From IMG/VR virus record IMGVR_UViG_3300044703_000146, positions 1 through 43,757 of that record: 43,757 bases of DNA. One strand, written 5' to 3'. Made by a program: the position numbers and the translations under genes. The DNA comes from a virus. Below, one piece after another: positions 30,946-39,764 of this stretch. Positions within the stretch are counted from its first letter, which is position 1; each line of letters begins with the position of its first letter. A model generated the notes under the pieces. It did no database searches. It was given only the letters and a program-made list of their open reading frames with translations, and had not been told where the DNA came from.

Positions 30946-31686
30946 TTGGCTAACCGCCTCAGCTCCCGTCGCGAAATCACGAATAGAGCCGTGCAGGCCC
31001 GTAATCCGTCAGGGGGCACCACGGCGCAAGGAATCGGCGTGGGCCGAGCGAAGCCAGTGCCGAGGCCCGGGCTGGGCCAGTCGCGCCCTGCGGCAATGCC
31101 TACTGCGAAAGCTCCGGCAGCTGGAGCGCCTGGAACCCCCGTGGCGCCTGCCGTCACCCCTTGGGACTCCCGTTACGAGCAGACGGTCGCGGGCGCACGC
31201 AAGAGCTACTTGAACGCGGGAGCCAACTTCGACCTCTCCGAACAGGCCGCGAAACAGGACTTCGGACTCGATTCCGGCTTCAACGACTACAAGTCCAACC
31301 CGAACTCACGGGCCGCGTTGCTCGAGCAGAGCTACCAGAGCGCCAACCGGGGGACGATGAACTCCGCTGGCCTGCAGCTCTACTCAGGGGCGACCTCCAA
31401 TCGCCTCGGCGCCAATCGCTCCGCCTACGCCGGCGACCGGGACCAGCTCGCAAAGGCGTATCAGGAAGCCCTAGGCGAAATCAGCAGCGGCCGCACCGAA
31501 GCGGCGCAGCGCAAAGGCGAAGAAGAACAGAGCGCCTACTGGGATCGGATCGGCAAAGCCGAAGAATCCGAACCGGAAGCCGCTGCCGCACCTGGAAAAC
31601 CGAAGAAAAAACAGACGCGCAAACAGGCAACTCAAACCGCTGTCGCCAACAACCGGGCCGTTCAGGCGCCCAGGAGGAAACGCTAG
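30946..31686 (+). CDS. Probable ejection (internal virion) protein 1
   Basis: 246 residues from TTG 30946, with AAAAGGAAA upstream; no ATG fits better. Low-complexity N-terminus rich in Ala, Pro and Gly, a helical middle (YEQTVAGARKSYLNAGANFDLSEQAAKQDFG), Gln/Asn-rich stretches and a very basic C-terminus (KPKKKQTRKQATQ). Three such genes follow in series. In podoviruses, proteins of this type are packaged with DNA and injected to form a conduit through the envelope. The call rests on position and composition. Confidence 0.6.
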   Translation: MANRLSSRREITNRAVQARNPSGGTTAQGIGVGRAKPVPRPGLGQSRPAAMPTAKAPAAGAPGTPVAPAVTPWDSRYEQTVAGARKSYLNAGANFDLSEQAAKQDFGLDSGFNDYKSNPNSRAALLEQSYQSANRGTMNSAGLQLYSGATSNRLGANRSAYAGDRDQLAKAYQEALGEISSGRTEAAQRKGEEEQSAYWDRIGKAEESEPEAAAAPGKPKKKQTRKQATQTAVANNRAVQAPRRKR

Positions 31687-32846
31687 TGGCACGCCCCCAG
31701 ACCGCAGTAGGCCGCTCCTACCTGGCTCCCAAAACCGAAGGCCGCAACAAGCAGGGCCGTGGGCAACAGCGGAAGCAGCGCCAAGGAAAAGGCCAGGGCA
31801 AAACGCGCTCAACCGCCGAAGAACAGAGCAGGGTCACCGAACCGCTAACCCCCAAAGGGGTGCGCCAAGAGACGCGCGCGTCGACCAACCTTCGCTTCCG
31901 TCCCCTGGAACGAGCGATCAGCGGCGACATTCGCGCTTCCAAACAGCGCGTCAGCGAACAGGGCGATTGGTGGCAGAGCTACCTGAATCAGGTCAACGCC
32001 GGCCAGGCGGATACCTCCGCCGCCTACGCGCAGGCTGCCGCCACGGGCCAGGCCCAGATCGGGCAGGCCAGCGCGATCGACACGGCGAACACCGAGCGCC
32101 TTCAGGGCGAAGCGGCCAAATCCGCCGACCTTCGAGGGGTCGCCCCGACCACCGCGCCGGCCGAGCGCGAGGCGGCCTCGCAGGCCCAGCGCAACTACCT
32201 CTCCGCAGCCCAGGGCAATGCCACCGCCCAGATGGGAGCCAATCAGCGCGGCTACCTGAACGAGCAGAAGCGGATCGGGGTCGGCCAGTCCATCGCCTCC
32301 CGCCAAGCGGAGCAGCGCCGCGAACGGACCTACCGCTCAGACCTCCGAGACACCCGCAAGGAACGGGGCGACTACGCCACCACCAAACGGGGCGAACTGC
32401 GCCAAGGCGAGCGCGATTATCTGATCCAGCGCGGGGCCTTCGGGCTCGACAAGAAAAAGGCGACCCAGGAAGCTCGGGAAGGCGCGAGAGACGCACAGGA
32501 AAACGCGACCGAACGGGCCGAAAAACGCCGCCAGCAGAAAATTGAAAACCGCCAGAAGCAGCGGGATCTGAGGATCAAAGAAGAAGGCGGCGGCAAGTCG
32601 CCTGCGGAAAAACGGGAGATTGAAGAAGGCCGACAGAACGCGGCAGCCAAGGCTCAGCAGCTCGTCAAGGCCCACGGCTGGCCGAAGACCGCCAAAGAAT
32701 GGGCTGACCTCGAAGAAGCGGTTGCCAAAGAATCCGAAGTCAGTCCCGCTGATGCCGCGAGGATCATCAAGAGGCTGAAAACGAAGCACGCCAGCTCCGC
32801 CGCTTCGGTTGGCAAGGCGGTCCAGGAAGCAGCGCCTGGCTTCTAA
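31686..32846 (+). CDS. Probable ejection (internal virion) protein 2
   Basis: 386 residues from GTG 31686, overlapping the previous TAG by one base. Almost entirely helical and extremely charged, with Gln/Arg/Lys/Ala repeats (QNATERAEKRRQQKIENRQKQRDLRIKEEGGG). Residues 110-180 are Ala/Gln-rich (SAAYAQAAATGQAQIGQASAIDTANTERL). The last 80 residues form a small domain (AHGWPKTAKEWADLEEAVAKESEVSPADAARIIKRL) that looks globular. It probably lies inside the capsid and is ejected with DNA, like the other proteins of this block. Confidence 0.6.
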   Translation: MARPQTAVGRSYLAPKTEGRNKQGRGQQRKQRQGKGQGKTRSTAEEQSRVTEPLTPKGVRQETRASTNLRFRPLERAISGDIRASKQRVSEQGDWWQSYLNQVNAGQADTSAAYAQAAATGQAQIGQASAIDTANTERLQGEAAKSADLRGVAPTTAPAEREAASQAQRNYLSAAQGNATAQMGANQRGYLNEQKRIGVGQSIASRQAEQRRERTYRSDLRDTRKERGDYATTKRGELRQGERDYLIQRGAFGLDKKKATQEAREGARDAQENATERAEKRRQQKIENRQKQRDLRIKEEGGGKSPAEKREIEEGRQNAAAKAQQLVKAHGWPKTAKEWADLEEAVAKESEVSPADAARIIKRLKTKHASSAASVGKAVQEAAPGF

Positions 32847-35800
32847 TGGGTCTCTTCGACCTTCCGGAGATCTCGGAGAAGCCGAAGCGCAAGGGCAAGC
32901 GCATCAAGGTCTCCGTTCCCTACGCGCCCACCCCGAAGGGCAAGGCAGCCGAACGGCGTGCCAGGGGCAAGACCACCGTTCCTTACGCACCGACGCCCAC
33001 CGGCAAGGCCGCTGAAAAGAAGGCAGAGCGGAAAGCGAAGCGCAAGAGAGCCCGGAAGGTAGCCCGAAGAATCCGGGACTTCAAGCCGATTGACATCGGA
33101 GAGGTTGGGACGAAGGAGAAGGACTCAGTCCTCGACGCTCTCAAGGAGAGCTACGACCGTCAGCCCCTTGCTCCGGTCATTGACGACGCCCTGAAGACGG
33201 CGAAGGACGAAGGCAAGAACCTCTATGAGGTCGCGAAGGAGAACTACGCGCACCCCGAGCGCCTAGGCGACCTCCCCACCGGGAAGGAGCTGAAGGCGGC
33301 AGCGGCCATCGCCGCCCTCACCCCCACCGGCAGAGCGGCTTCAACCGCCGAGAGAGCGTTGGCTGAGGCCGCAAGCAACGCATCCACTGTCCGCAGCGCC
33401 GCGAAGCTCGTAGAGAAAGGGGCCTCCAAGGTTAAGGACGCTCCTGTTCGCACCGCCTCGAAGGTGGGTGTCAAGGCCCGAGGTGGAAGCAAACGCTTGG
33501 AGGAGACGACGATCAAGCCGCGTTCGGTGCCACGGCTCAAGGGGACCCCAAAGCGGGCGAAGCGCGCCGCCACCACGAAGCAGGGCCGCCGGGCCGCTGC
33601 CAAAGGCGCGGGCCGTAAGGCGCGACGCCATCCGGTCCGCACCGGCTATGGCGCCGCCGCCGTCTCTCCCGTGCCGCTGCCAGGAGACGCTGATCAGCGC
33701 GCTAGAGCGTTCGCCGAGGGCACGGCCGCTGCCGTCCTCAACCACCCCGGCAAGGTCGCCGAGACCACGGCTCACGGAGTGCTGGGATTCCTCACGGCTC
33801 CGCTCGCGGTCGGCGGTGCCGCAGTTGAGTCGGCCAAGCAGGGCAGCGCTGCGCCTTTGGAGCAGGAGGTTGGAGGGTTGATCTATTCGCCCGCCTCCGA
33901 GGACAAAGAACATCATCTAGAGGGTGGCGCGATCGGCATGCTGAAGAATCTCGCATCTGGGGATGCGAACACGGTGGAGCAGACCACGCTTCACCAGACC
34001 GGCTTCACCCCGTTCATCCCAGCCCCCCACATTCTCCGCCGCCTGAAGAGAACGAAAGCCTACGAGGACGGCGTCCGCGGCAAGCTGAGAAGCAAAGTCG
34101 AGACCAAGCGAGCGAAGACCCGCGCGAAGCGGATCAAGTCTGAGACGACCGCCAAGCAGGCCGGCGAGTTCGTCCCTCGCAAGAAGGCCAAGAAGATCCG
34201 CCAGTCCGTTGCGGATTCAGCGCGTCCCGGAGAGAACTACGCTCTGCGTCGCACCGGCCGATTCATCGAGAAACAGCGCTCCCGCCACCATGTCTCCCGC
34301 GAGGTTGCGAGGATTCAGGAAGAGGGTTCTTTCGCCGCCAAAAAGAACAGCGAGGCCGTGGCGAAGCCCCTACGAAAGTCCAAGGGGACGAACCAGAAGG
34401 AGCAGAACTACGGCGAGGCCCTGCGGATCGTGGTCAAGCACGGGCTGCCAGCAGACGAGGCTGCGGGCATGGCCTTCGTCAAACGGCTCAACGACAACTG
34501 GCCGAAAGTCAAGCCGGACGAGATCCCGGCCGGCGTCCATCTCGACCGCCACTCGACTCAGTTCATCCTCGAGCACCCCGAGATCTTCAAGGACAAGCAC
34601 TTCTGGGAGAGCGTCAAGCAGTTCGACAGGCAGGCCGCCGAGGTCGGGACCTCTTCCCGCAACCAGTACCTCGCTCAGGTCGACAACATCATCAACCCGA
34701 TCCTCAAGGAGCAGGGCAAGCCGCGAATCCTCAAGCCGGAGGAGATGGTCACGCCGGAGGCAGCTTCGCTCCTGCGCGGTGCCGTGCCGAGGCGCACCGA
34801 CCAGTGGACTCGCGGAGAAGCCTTGAGCTACGCGCGCGACCTCGCCGAGGTAAAAGGCAAGAGCCGCGCCAAAGCCCTTGCGATCCGCAAGGAGCTGCTG
34901 GCTTCGATGGAGGACTTGATGAGGCCGCCGGAGCACGGGGGCGCCGAGGGCGGAGTCTCGACCACCCGAGCGGTCGCATGGACCCCGGCCCAGGAGGCAG
35001 CCTTCGTCAGGCGCGCCCAGGAGGAGGGACAGGCCCTCGGCTTGCGGGACCCCGCCGCCTACGTCGCCGACCGTCTTCCCAGCGCCCTGAAAGGCTCGGA
35101 GGTTGCCCCGGACTTCGCCGTCGGCCTTCCCCTTCGCAAGGTCTGGCCCTCGCAGGGCAAAGCCGCCAGGAGTGGTAACGCTGAGTCGAGCTTCGAGTCT
35201 CTGATCGGCCCATCCATTGAGGCGCCCAGGACCCGTGGGGCGCTCGTCAAGGGACTCAACCGGATCTTCGACAAAGCCAGCCGCCAGGTCGCCGGTAAGC
35301 GCTACCTGAACTCCCGCGAAGTCGAGCGAGCGATCAACTCCCACCAAGTCCCCGACGGGACGATCTTCGTCCGCACCCAGGCGCTGAAATCAATCCTCGA
35401 AGGCGAGATCCACGTCTCCCCCGAGGAGTTCACCCGCCGGCTGGAAGGCGAGATCGAACACGGTCAGAAACTCGCTTCCTCCTCGGCGTCCGAGCTGCGA
35501 GCTGAGATCGAGACCGCCAAAGCCAGCGGAGCCAAAGGCGAAAAGTACGCGCCGATGGACGCCGCCGCCATCCACGAGCTGATGGGGCACATGGAGCCGC
35601 TTGGCAGGCTCACCCGCTACGCGGCCCACTCGACCAACTTCGTCACCCGGACGATCCTCAACTCGCCCGCCTTCGCGGCGATCCAGATCCCCCAGGAGGG
35701 CTTGCCTCTCGCCGCCGCCCTAGGCCGCAACGTCGTCCACGTCCCGAAAGCGATTGCCAACCTGAAAGAGATCGCCAAGCTTCCGATCGCCGATCAGGCT

Positions 35801-37198
35801 TCGATCAAGGCGGTGGTCGGATCGTCGGTCGGCGTCCTCGGAGCGCCGTCGACCAAGGCCCTGCGCTCGGAGGGATTCATGAACCCCGTTCGCGCCGCCG
35901 GCTCGACGCCCGCATGGCGCAAGGTCTGGAACGTCGTCAACGGGAACTTGATCGGCCGTTTCGACCGCAGCCGTGCCGGCCGGTTCCGCGAAGTCGCTGG
36001 CATGGCCAAGATCGAGGGCGACTTGAAGCGCGCGAGCAAGGGCTTCAACGCTTGGCGCCACTCGGCCAACAACCTCTTCAAGCACGAGCAAGCAGCGGTC
36101 AAGGCCATGCAGGGGATGACCCCGGCAGAGCGGATGGCCTATGTCGCCGAGCACCCTCGGCTGGGCGACGAGTTCATGAAAGACCTGAACGGGATGGCCG
36201 GCAACTGGAACAGCTTTACGGTCTTCGAGAAACAGTTCGCGCCGCTGACCCTCTTTTATCCCTTCCAGCGCTACTCGGTCCTGTGGATGCTCTACCACTT
36301 CCCGCTGGATCATCCGGTGGTCGCCACGGCGCTGACGACCCTGGGTCAAATCAACGCCCAGGAGCTACAGAAAATCGCCGCGACCAAGGGCGCCACCCCC
36401 GGCATTCTTGATTACACGTTGCCGGTGATCCCACACGGAGAGGGACAGGAACCTTCGGTGCTGCCGGCGGGAATCCGCACCTTCCCCGGCCTCGCCACCT
36501 TGCAGCAGTCGCTGGTTACGGGGAAGCCCTCTCAACTTGTAGGCGAGCTGCCACCGATCCTCTCGATTCCCGTTGAAGCCGCCACGGGCAAGTCCTCCTA
36601 CACGGGCCAGGACATCGGGGAAAATGGCTGGTCCTACATCGCTCGCCAGGTCGGCAATCTCTCTCCGTTCCTGCGCTTCATCGGAGCGCCTGACGTAGGA
36701 GCCGATCCTTCGACGGCGGCTCAGACCTTCGGCGCTCAGGACCCGCTGAAGAAATACCGCACCATCGACCCCTTCATCGGCCAGAGCGCTTCCCAGTTCG
36801 CTGAGACCAAGAAGCTGGAAAAGGGCTTCGACACGAAGTACGGCGAGGGGGACATCCCCGGTCCCTTCGACTCGAAACTCGTCCAAGACTTGCTCTACGG
36901 GAACAACGGCAAACCGAAACCGAAGATGCTTCCCGAGGTGCTGAAGGCGATCCATGAATCCGAACGCGCCAGCAAATACATCAAGGGCCAGGAGAACCGC
37001 TTTCTGCCGCCCAGCGGGGACTTTACGGAGACCCAGAAGAAACTGCTCCAGGCCGTAGAAGACGCTTGGCAGACCGGCCCCAACGCTGATCCGGAAGAAG
37101 GCGGCTCCAAGTACGCGGGGTCGAACAAATACAGCAGCGGCAACAAATACCTGGAAGGGAACAAATACCTCCAGGCCAACAAGTACGCGGGTGGCTGA
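32846..37198 (+). CDS. 1450-residue ejection protein / large internal virion protein
   Basis: ATG 32846 overlaps the previous stop by one base. Residues 1-70 are basic with PYAPTPKGKAAERR and PYAPTPTGKAAEKK repeated. Residues 280-335 contain Ala/Gly-rich hydrophobic stretches (GVLGFLTAPLAVGGAAVES) that could insert in membrane. Residues 550-900 are helical. Residues 915-1180 (SFTVFEKQFAPLTLFYPFQRYSVLWMLYHF near 1125) resemble domains of large phage internal proteins. The C-terminus repeats NKY four times in spacing of about 6 residues (SKYAGS, NKYSSG, NKYLEG, NKYLQA, NKYAGG). No tape-measure gene is present, so this is the main candidate for the DNA-entry conduit. A polymorphic polyprotein is an alternative. 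Confidence 0.65.
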   Translation: MGLFDLPEISEKPKRKGKRIKVSVPYAPTPKGKAAERRARGKTTVPYAPTPTGKAAEKKAERKAKRKRARKVARRIRDFKPIDIGEVGTKEKDSVLDALKESYDRQPLAPVIDDALKTAKDEGKNLYEVAKENYAHPERLGDLPTGKELKAAAAIAALTPTGRAASTAERALAEAASNASTVRSAAKLVEKGASKVKDAPVRTASKVGVKARGGSKRLEETTIKPRSVPRLKGTPKRAKRAATTKQGRRAAAKGAGRKARRHPVRTGYGAAAVSPVPLPGDADQRARAFAEGTAAAVLNHPGKVAETTAHGVLGFLTAPLAVGGAAVESAKQGSAAPLEQEVGGLIYSPASEDKEHHLEGGAIGMLKNLASGDANTVEQTTLHQTGFTPFIPAPHILRRLKRTKAYEDGVRGKLRSKVETKRAKTRAKRIKSETTAKQAGEFVPRKKAKKIRQSVADSARPGENYALRRTGRFIEKQRSRHHVSREVARIQEEGSFAAKKNSEAVAKPLRKSKGTNQKEQNYGEALRIVVKHGLPADEAAGMAFVKRLNDNWPKVKPDEIPAGVHLDRHSTQFILEHPEIFKDKHFWESVKQFDRQAAEVGTSSRNQYLAQVDNIINPILKEQGKPRILKPEEMVTPEAASLLRGAVPRRTDQWTRGEALSYARDLAEVKGKSRAKALAIRKELLASMEDLMRPPEHGGAEGGVSTTRAVAWTPAQEAAFVRRAQEEGQALGLRDPAAYVADRLPSALKGSEVAPDFAVGLPLRKVWPSQGKAARSGNAESSFESLIGPSIEAPRTRGALVKGLNRIFDKASRQVAGKRYLNSREVERAINSHQVPDGTIFVRTQALKSILEGEIHVSPEEFTRRLEGEIEHGQKLASSSASELRAEIETAKASGAKGEKYAPMDAAAIHELMGHMEPLGRLTRYAAHSTNFVTRTILNSPAFAAIQIPQEGLPLAAALGRNVVHVPKAIANLKEIAKLPIADQASIKAVVGSSVGVLGAPSTKALRSEGFMNPVRAAGSTPAWRKVWNVVNGNLIGRFDRSRAGRFREVAGMAKIEGDLKRASKGFNAWRHSANNLFKHEQAAVKAMQGMTPAERMAYVAEHPRLGDEFMKDLNGMAGNWNSFTVFEKQFAPLTLFYPFQRYSVLWMLYHFPLDHPVVATALTTLGQINAQELQKIAATKGATPGILDYTLPVIPHGEGQEPSVLPAGIRTFPGLATLQQSLVTGKPSQLVGELPPILSIPVEAATGKSSYTGQDIGENGWSYIARQVGNLSPFLRFIGAPDVGADPSTAAQTFGAQDPLKKYRTIDPFIGQSASQFAETKKLEKGFDTKYGEGDIPGPFDSKLVQDLLYGNNGKPKPKMLPEVLKAIHESERASKYIKGQENRFLPPSGDFTETQKKLLQAVEDAWQTGPNADPEEGGSKYAGSNKYSSGNKYLEGNKYLQANKYAGG

Positions 37199-37470
37199 TG
37201 GAGGCCAGCGCCGTAGAGGTCCGCCTTCGCAACCACGATGCCCGCTTGGAGTCTCACCACACCGCGATCGGCGATCTGCGGGCAATCACGGCCCGGCACG
37301 ACACGAAGATCGAAGTCATCTCCACCGAGCTTCGCGAAACCCGCGATGACATGAAAGAAATCCGCGACGAAATCAAGTGGATCCGACGGGGCATGTGGAC
37401 GGCTGCGGCAGCCCTCGTCGGCTTCATGCTCACCTTTGGCGGCCTGATCGTGGCGATAGCCAATGGCTAG
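37198..37470 (+). CDS. XhlA-like membrane protein of the lysis cassette
   Basis: 90 residues from ATG 37198 (TGATG overlap). Residues 5-65 are a coiled coil (RLRNHDARLESHHTAIGDLRAITARHDTKIEVISTELRETRDDMKEIRDEIKWIRRG), followed by one transmembrane helix (MWTAAAALVGFMLTFGGLIVAIA). This is the plan of hemolysin XhlA family proteins, which work with holins in phage lysis. It overlaps the next gene by 8 bases. Confidence 0.75.
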   Translation: MEASAVEVRLRNHDARLESHHTAIGDLRAITARHDTKIEVISTELRETRDDMKEIRDEIKWIRRGMWTAAAALVGFMLTFGGLIVAIANG

Positions 37471-37756
37471 CCGCAGCACGAAACTCGCGGTCATCTGCCT
37501 CATCGCCGCAGTCCTGATCGGGGGAGGGGCGGTCGGCGGCTTCGTCGTTTCGAGAAGCATCACCCTCGCCGACGCGAACACCCAGACCTGTCAGGCAGTG
37601 CGGAGCAACAACGACATTCTCCGCGACCTGATTGCCCACGTCGAGCACCGCTCCCTGATCTCGATCCGAGAAGGCATCACCCAGGACATCACCGCAGCCC
37701 AGGTCCGCCGCTTCTACGACCCGACGCTGCGCCGCATCGACGCCGTCTCTTGCTGA
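37463..37756 (+). CDS. Single-pass membrane protein of the lysis cassette
   Basis: 97 residues from ATG 37463. Residues 7-30 (KLAVICLIAAVLIGGGAVGGFVVS) form one transmembrane helix or signal anchor, and the rest is a periplasmic-type domain with two cysteines. A spanin or antiholin-like role is possible. In a Gram-positive host, spanins are not needed, so the role is open. A GCCGC/GCGGC hairpin (37764-37776) follows its stop. Confidence 0.7.
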   Translation: MASRSTKLAVICLIAAVLIGGGAVGGFVVSRSITLADANTQTCQAVRSNNDILRDLIAHVEHRSLISIREGITQDITAAQVRRFYDPTLRRIDAVSC

Positions 37757-37803
37757 ACCCCTAGGCCGCTCAGCGGCTTCCATAGAACGAAAGGAGCCAC
37801 CCT

Positions 37804-38289
37804 GTGGCCCGTACCGCCGCGCACGCGCGCATCCGACGCATCGAGAAGGCGATATCCCGCGCCTCTGCCCTGAACACGCTCTACTCCTACGGAGGGGGCC
37901 GGGGAGGCACCTACATGTCCGACCCGCCCGGAGCAGGACGTTCGTGGACCGACTGCTCCGGCTTCGCCCAGTGGCTCTGCCAAGTGGGGGACGTGCGCCT
38001 GAAGAACTACGTCGGCTCGACCTGGAGCCTCGCCGAGGAAGGCGAGTCGGGGACCAGCCCCTACTTCACGTTCTTCATCAAGAACAACCCCGCCGGCCAT
38101 GACGAACACATCATCGTCCGCTTGCGGCGGCGATCCCGTGCTGGCCGAAAGCTGTTCGGCGAGTTCCGCTGGGCGCAATGCGGGGGCCGGGACAACCCCA
38201 AGTCCGGAGGCGGTCCTTCCTGGTTCCGGCCAACCGCGTCCCGCATTGCCGAGTTCCCCATCCACCGCAAATTCAAGGAGTTCGCATGA
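37804..38289 (+). CDS. Endolysin, NlpC/P60-like
   Basis: 161 residues from GTG 37804, with AAAGGAG 9 bases upstream. The core is LYSYGGG, then WTDCSGFAQWLC with catalytic Cys51, then HDEHIIVRL with His102, then WFRPT near 138, the order of the NlpC/P60 peptidase or CHAP-like Cys-His fold. It should cut a peptide bond in peptidoglycan after the holin opens the membrane. It lacks a signal peptide and has no separate wall-binding domain, so it is a short one-domain lysin. It neighbours three membrane-protein genes. Confidence 0.8.
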   Translation: MARTAAHARIRRIEKAISRASALNTLYSYGGGRGGTYMSDPPGAGRSWTDCSGFAQWLCQVGDVRLKNYVGSTWSLAEEGESGTSPYFTFFIKNNPAGHDEHIIVRLRRRSRAGRKLFGEFRWAQCGGRDNPKSGGGPSWFRPTASRIAEFPIHRKFKEFA

Positions 38290-38438
38290 AGGGCCAGCGC
38301 CTTCTCGTCAGTCGGGTCAAAGCCGACCCGCAGGCGAAGAGCGGGGGGCACGTCTACGAGCTGACCCCCGTGAGCTATCTGGGTCCCTGGAAGCTAAAGG
38401 CCGGGACCGAAATCGAGATCCTCAAGGAGCCGAAATGA
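38286..38438 (+). CDS. Small basic protein, 50 residues
   Basis: ATG 38286 overlaps the endolysin stop. The product reads as a small beta barrel (GQRLLVSRVKADPQAKSGGHVYELTPVSYLGPWKLKAGTEIEIL). No family is recognised. It lies between the lysin and the holin-like gene with short overlaps. Confidence 0.65.
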   Translation: MKGQRLLVSRVKADPQAKSGGHVYELTPVSYLGPWKLKAGTEIEILKEPK

Positions 38439-38605
38439 ACCTCGCCCCCTACCGTAAGTTTGTCATCGCCTTCTGTGCCGCAGCCGTGACGATCGCCCAC
38501 GCTTTCGGCGTCGTCAACGCCGACGAGATCAGCAAACAGGTCATCGCTGTCTTCGACGGGCTCGCCGCGATCGGCGTCTATCTCGTTCCCAATGAACCGG
38601 CTTGA
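38435..38605 (+). CDS. Holin-like small membrane protein
   Basis: 56 residues from ATG 38435, with AAGGAG 7 bases upstream. Residues 8-24 (KFVIAFCAAAVTIAHAFGV) form the first hydrophobic helix and residues 38-52 (VIAVFDGLAAIGVYLVP) a second. The ending GVYLVPNEP is a pattern I know from small actinophage membrane proteins annotated as holins. It is the best holin candidate because it follows the lysin gene. It overlaps the nuclease gene by TTGA. Confidence 0.7.
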   Translation: MNLAPYRKFVIAFCAAAVTIAHAFGVVNADEISKQVIAVFDGLAAIGVYLVPNEPA

Positions 38606-38919
38606 ACACTGCCCGTAAAGGCAACGCCGCCGAGTGCTTCGTCGGCGACGACCTCCGGGGCCGAGGCTTCACCACCGGCTCTCGCCGGCACATAGGAGGG
38701 GCGGGGGACTGGATCGCCATCCACCCCGGCGGGGATGTTTGGCTAGTCGAGGTCAAGGCGACCAAGACGCGCTTCGGTGGGTTCGGGCCGGCCGACCGCC
38801 AGGCGATGAAGGAAGCCCTGCTTCCCCTCGGCGGATCCCGCTACCTGGCCCACGTCACCGGCTCCTGTGGCCGCTTCAAGGTCACCTATGTCCACGAGCG
38901 CGACTGGCCTGGGGGCTAG
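38602..38919 (+). CDS. Holliday-junction-resolvase-like nuclease
   Basis: 105 residues from TTG 38602 (overlap TTGA), the only start that avoids a truncated core. The motif order fits archaeal Hjc and VRR-type nucleases: Glu11 (NAAECFV), Asp36 (GAGDWIAI) and E50xK52 (VWLVEVKATK). These proteins bind branched DNA and cut it symmetrically, resolving packaging or recombination intermediates. Its place at the end of the late operon agrees with DNA processing before packaging. It is followed by a strong terminator. Confidence 0.75.
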   Translation: MNTARKGNAAECFVGDDLRGRGFTTGSRRHIGGAGDWIAIHPGGDVWLVEVKATKTRFGGFGPADRQAMKEALLPLGGSRYLAHVTGSCGRFKVTYVHERDWPGG

Positions 38920-38955
38920 AGAATGTGCCTTAGCTAGAACGGCGATGCCGTTTGC

Positions 38956-38988
38956 AGCCCTCGTCTCTTTGGAGGCGGGGGCTTTTTT
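38956..38988 (+). terminator. Intrinsic terminator of the late operon
   Basis: AGCCCTCGTCTC (38956-38967) pairs with GAGGCGGGGGCT (38972-38983) in a 12-bp stem with two G-T wobbles, a TTTG loop and a following run of six T. This is the clearest rho-independent terminator in the window and ends the 26 kb of rightward structural and lysis genes. The rest of the gap to 39135 holds no clear gene. Confidence 0.9.
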
Positions 38989-39135
38989 GTTGGCCGGGTG
39001 CAATCGACAAACTGGAGTGGCCTAAGCCCAAGGCCTGGACATAGCGGCAGTGGACCGGCCTCGCGCAAATCGGCCGTGCTACCAAGGATGGGCAATGGCA
39101 ACAAGGAGGGCGCACCGAGGTATTGAGGAGAGGGA

Positions 39136-39327
39136 GTGGCAAGCGCAAGCCCGCTGCCAGCCCTTCGCGAAATAAGAGACGAAACACGCGCCGCAGAAGC
39201 CCGGAAGCCCGAGAGGGACCGGCTGATCCGTCAGGCTGCCGCTGAAGGCAAGACTGAGGCTCAGATAGCTGAGGCGAGTGGCTTGTCTCCGGGGCGCATC
39301 AGCCAGATCAAGAAACTTAGTCACTAG
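39136..39327 (+). CDS. Small helix-turn-helix protein
   Basis: 63 residues from GTG 39136 with GAGGAGAGG upstream. The C-terminal 28 residues are a helix-turn-helix (AAAEGKTEAQIAEASGLSPGRISQIKKL), similar to resolvase-type or sigma-type recognition helices. The N-terminal half is helical and charged. First gene after the terminator, so likely part of the control region. Its target is not known. The next 185 bases hold no gene. Confidence 0.65.
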   Translation: MASASPLPALREIRDETRAAEARKPERDRLIRQAAAEGKTEAQIAEASGLSPGRISQIKKLSH

Positions 39328-39468
39328 GCACTTTCCCTTTGCCTTCTCCTGCCGCCCGTGATTGTCTCACTCCATCGCACGAAGGAGCTTGAATAGAGAA
39401 CGGGCGTTAGTTTCGGGAAGCTGTCCGGGCCAGCTCATACCTTCCGCTCAGGTGCCTCGGCATCGGGT

Positions 39469-39500
39469 GGGCGGGCGAATGCTATTGTCTACGCCTGCCC
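39469..39500 (+). promoter_or_regulatory. Extended -10 promoter within an inverted repeat
   Basis: TGCTATTGT (39480-39488) is an extended -10 motif. It lies in the loop between GGGCGGGCG (39469-39477) and CGCCTGCCC (39492-39500), which pair at 8 of 9 positions. The arrangement would fit an operator covering a promoter. It faces the ORF at 39513. Confidence 0.4.
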
Positions 39501-39512
39501 AAGGGGGATCGG

Positions 39513-39764
39513 ATGCAAAATGAGGTTGAGCCAGCGGTTGAGGTGGACGAGGGAGCGGTGCTGGCCGAGGCGCTGGTCGCGGTGAGACGGGCGGCTAAGT
39601 GCCGGTCCCTTCCCCGCCACGCTCAAGACGTTCTATCCGCGAACGCGACTCTGCTTGAGCTTTTTGCACCTTCACCAGTTCTTCGGATAGTCGCGTCTGG
39701 GCCTTCGCCTGTTCGGCAACGATCCGGCGCAACTGATCGACCTCTTTTGGCTCCGGTTCGCTGA
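39513..39764 (+). CDS. Possible small protein antisense to the repressor 3' end
   Basis: 83 residues from ATG 39513, which has AAGGGGGAT upstream and a promoter-like extended -10 before it. The first 30 residues read as an acidic helical protein (EVEPAVEVDEGAVLAEALVAVRRAAK). From about residue 31 on the frame runs antisense to the repressor gene and looks like a shadow. The true gene may have ended near 39598 in another frame, or the transcript may act as antisense RNA. Confidence is low. Confidence 0.35.
   Translation: MQNEVEPAVEVDEGAVLAEALVAVRRAAKCRSLPRHAQDVLSANATLLELFAPSPVLRIVASGPSPVRQRSGATDRPLLAPVR

Noticed and set aside
32846-37198. Tape-measure protein
   Set aside because: Neighbours are podovirus-type adaptor, hub and ejection genes, there are no long-tail tube or baseplate genes, and the sequence is not a continuous coiled coil.
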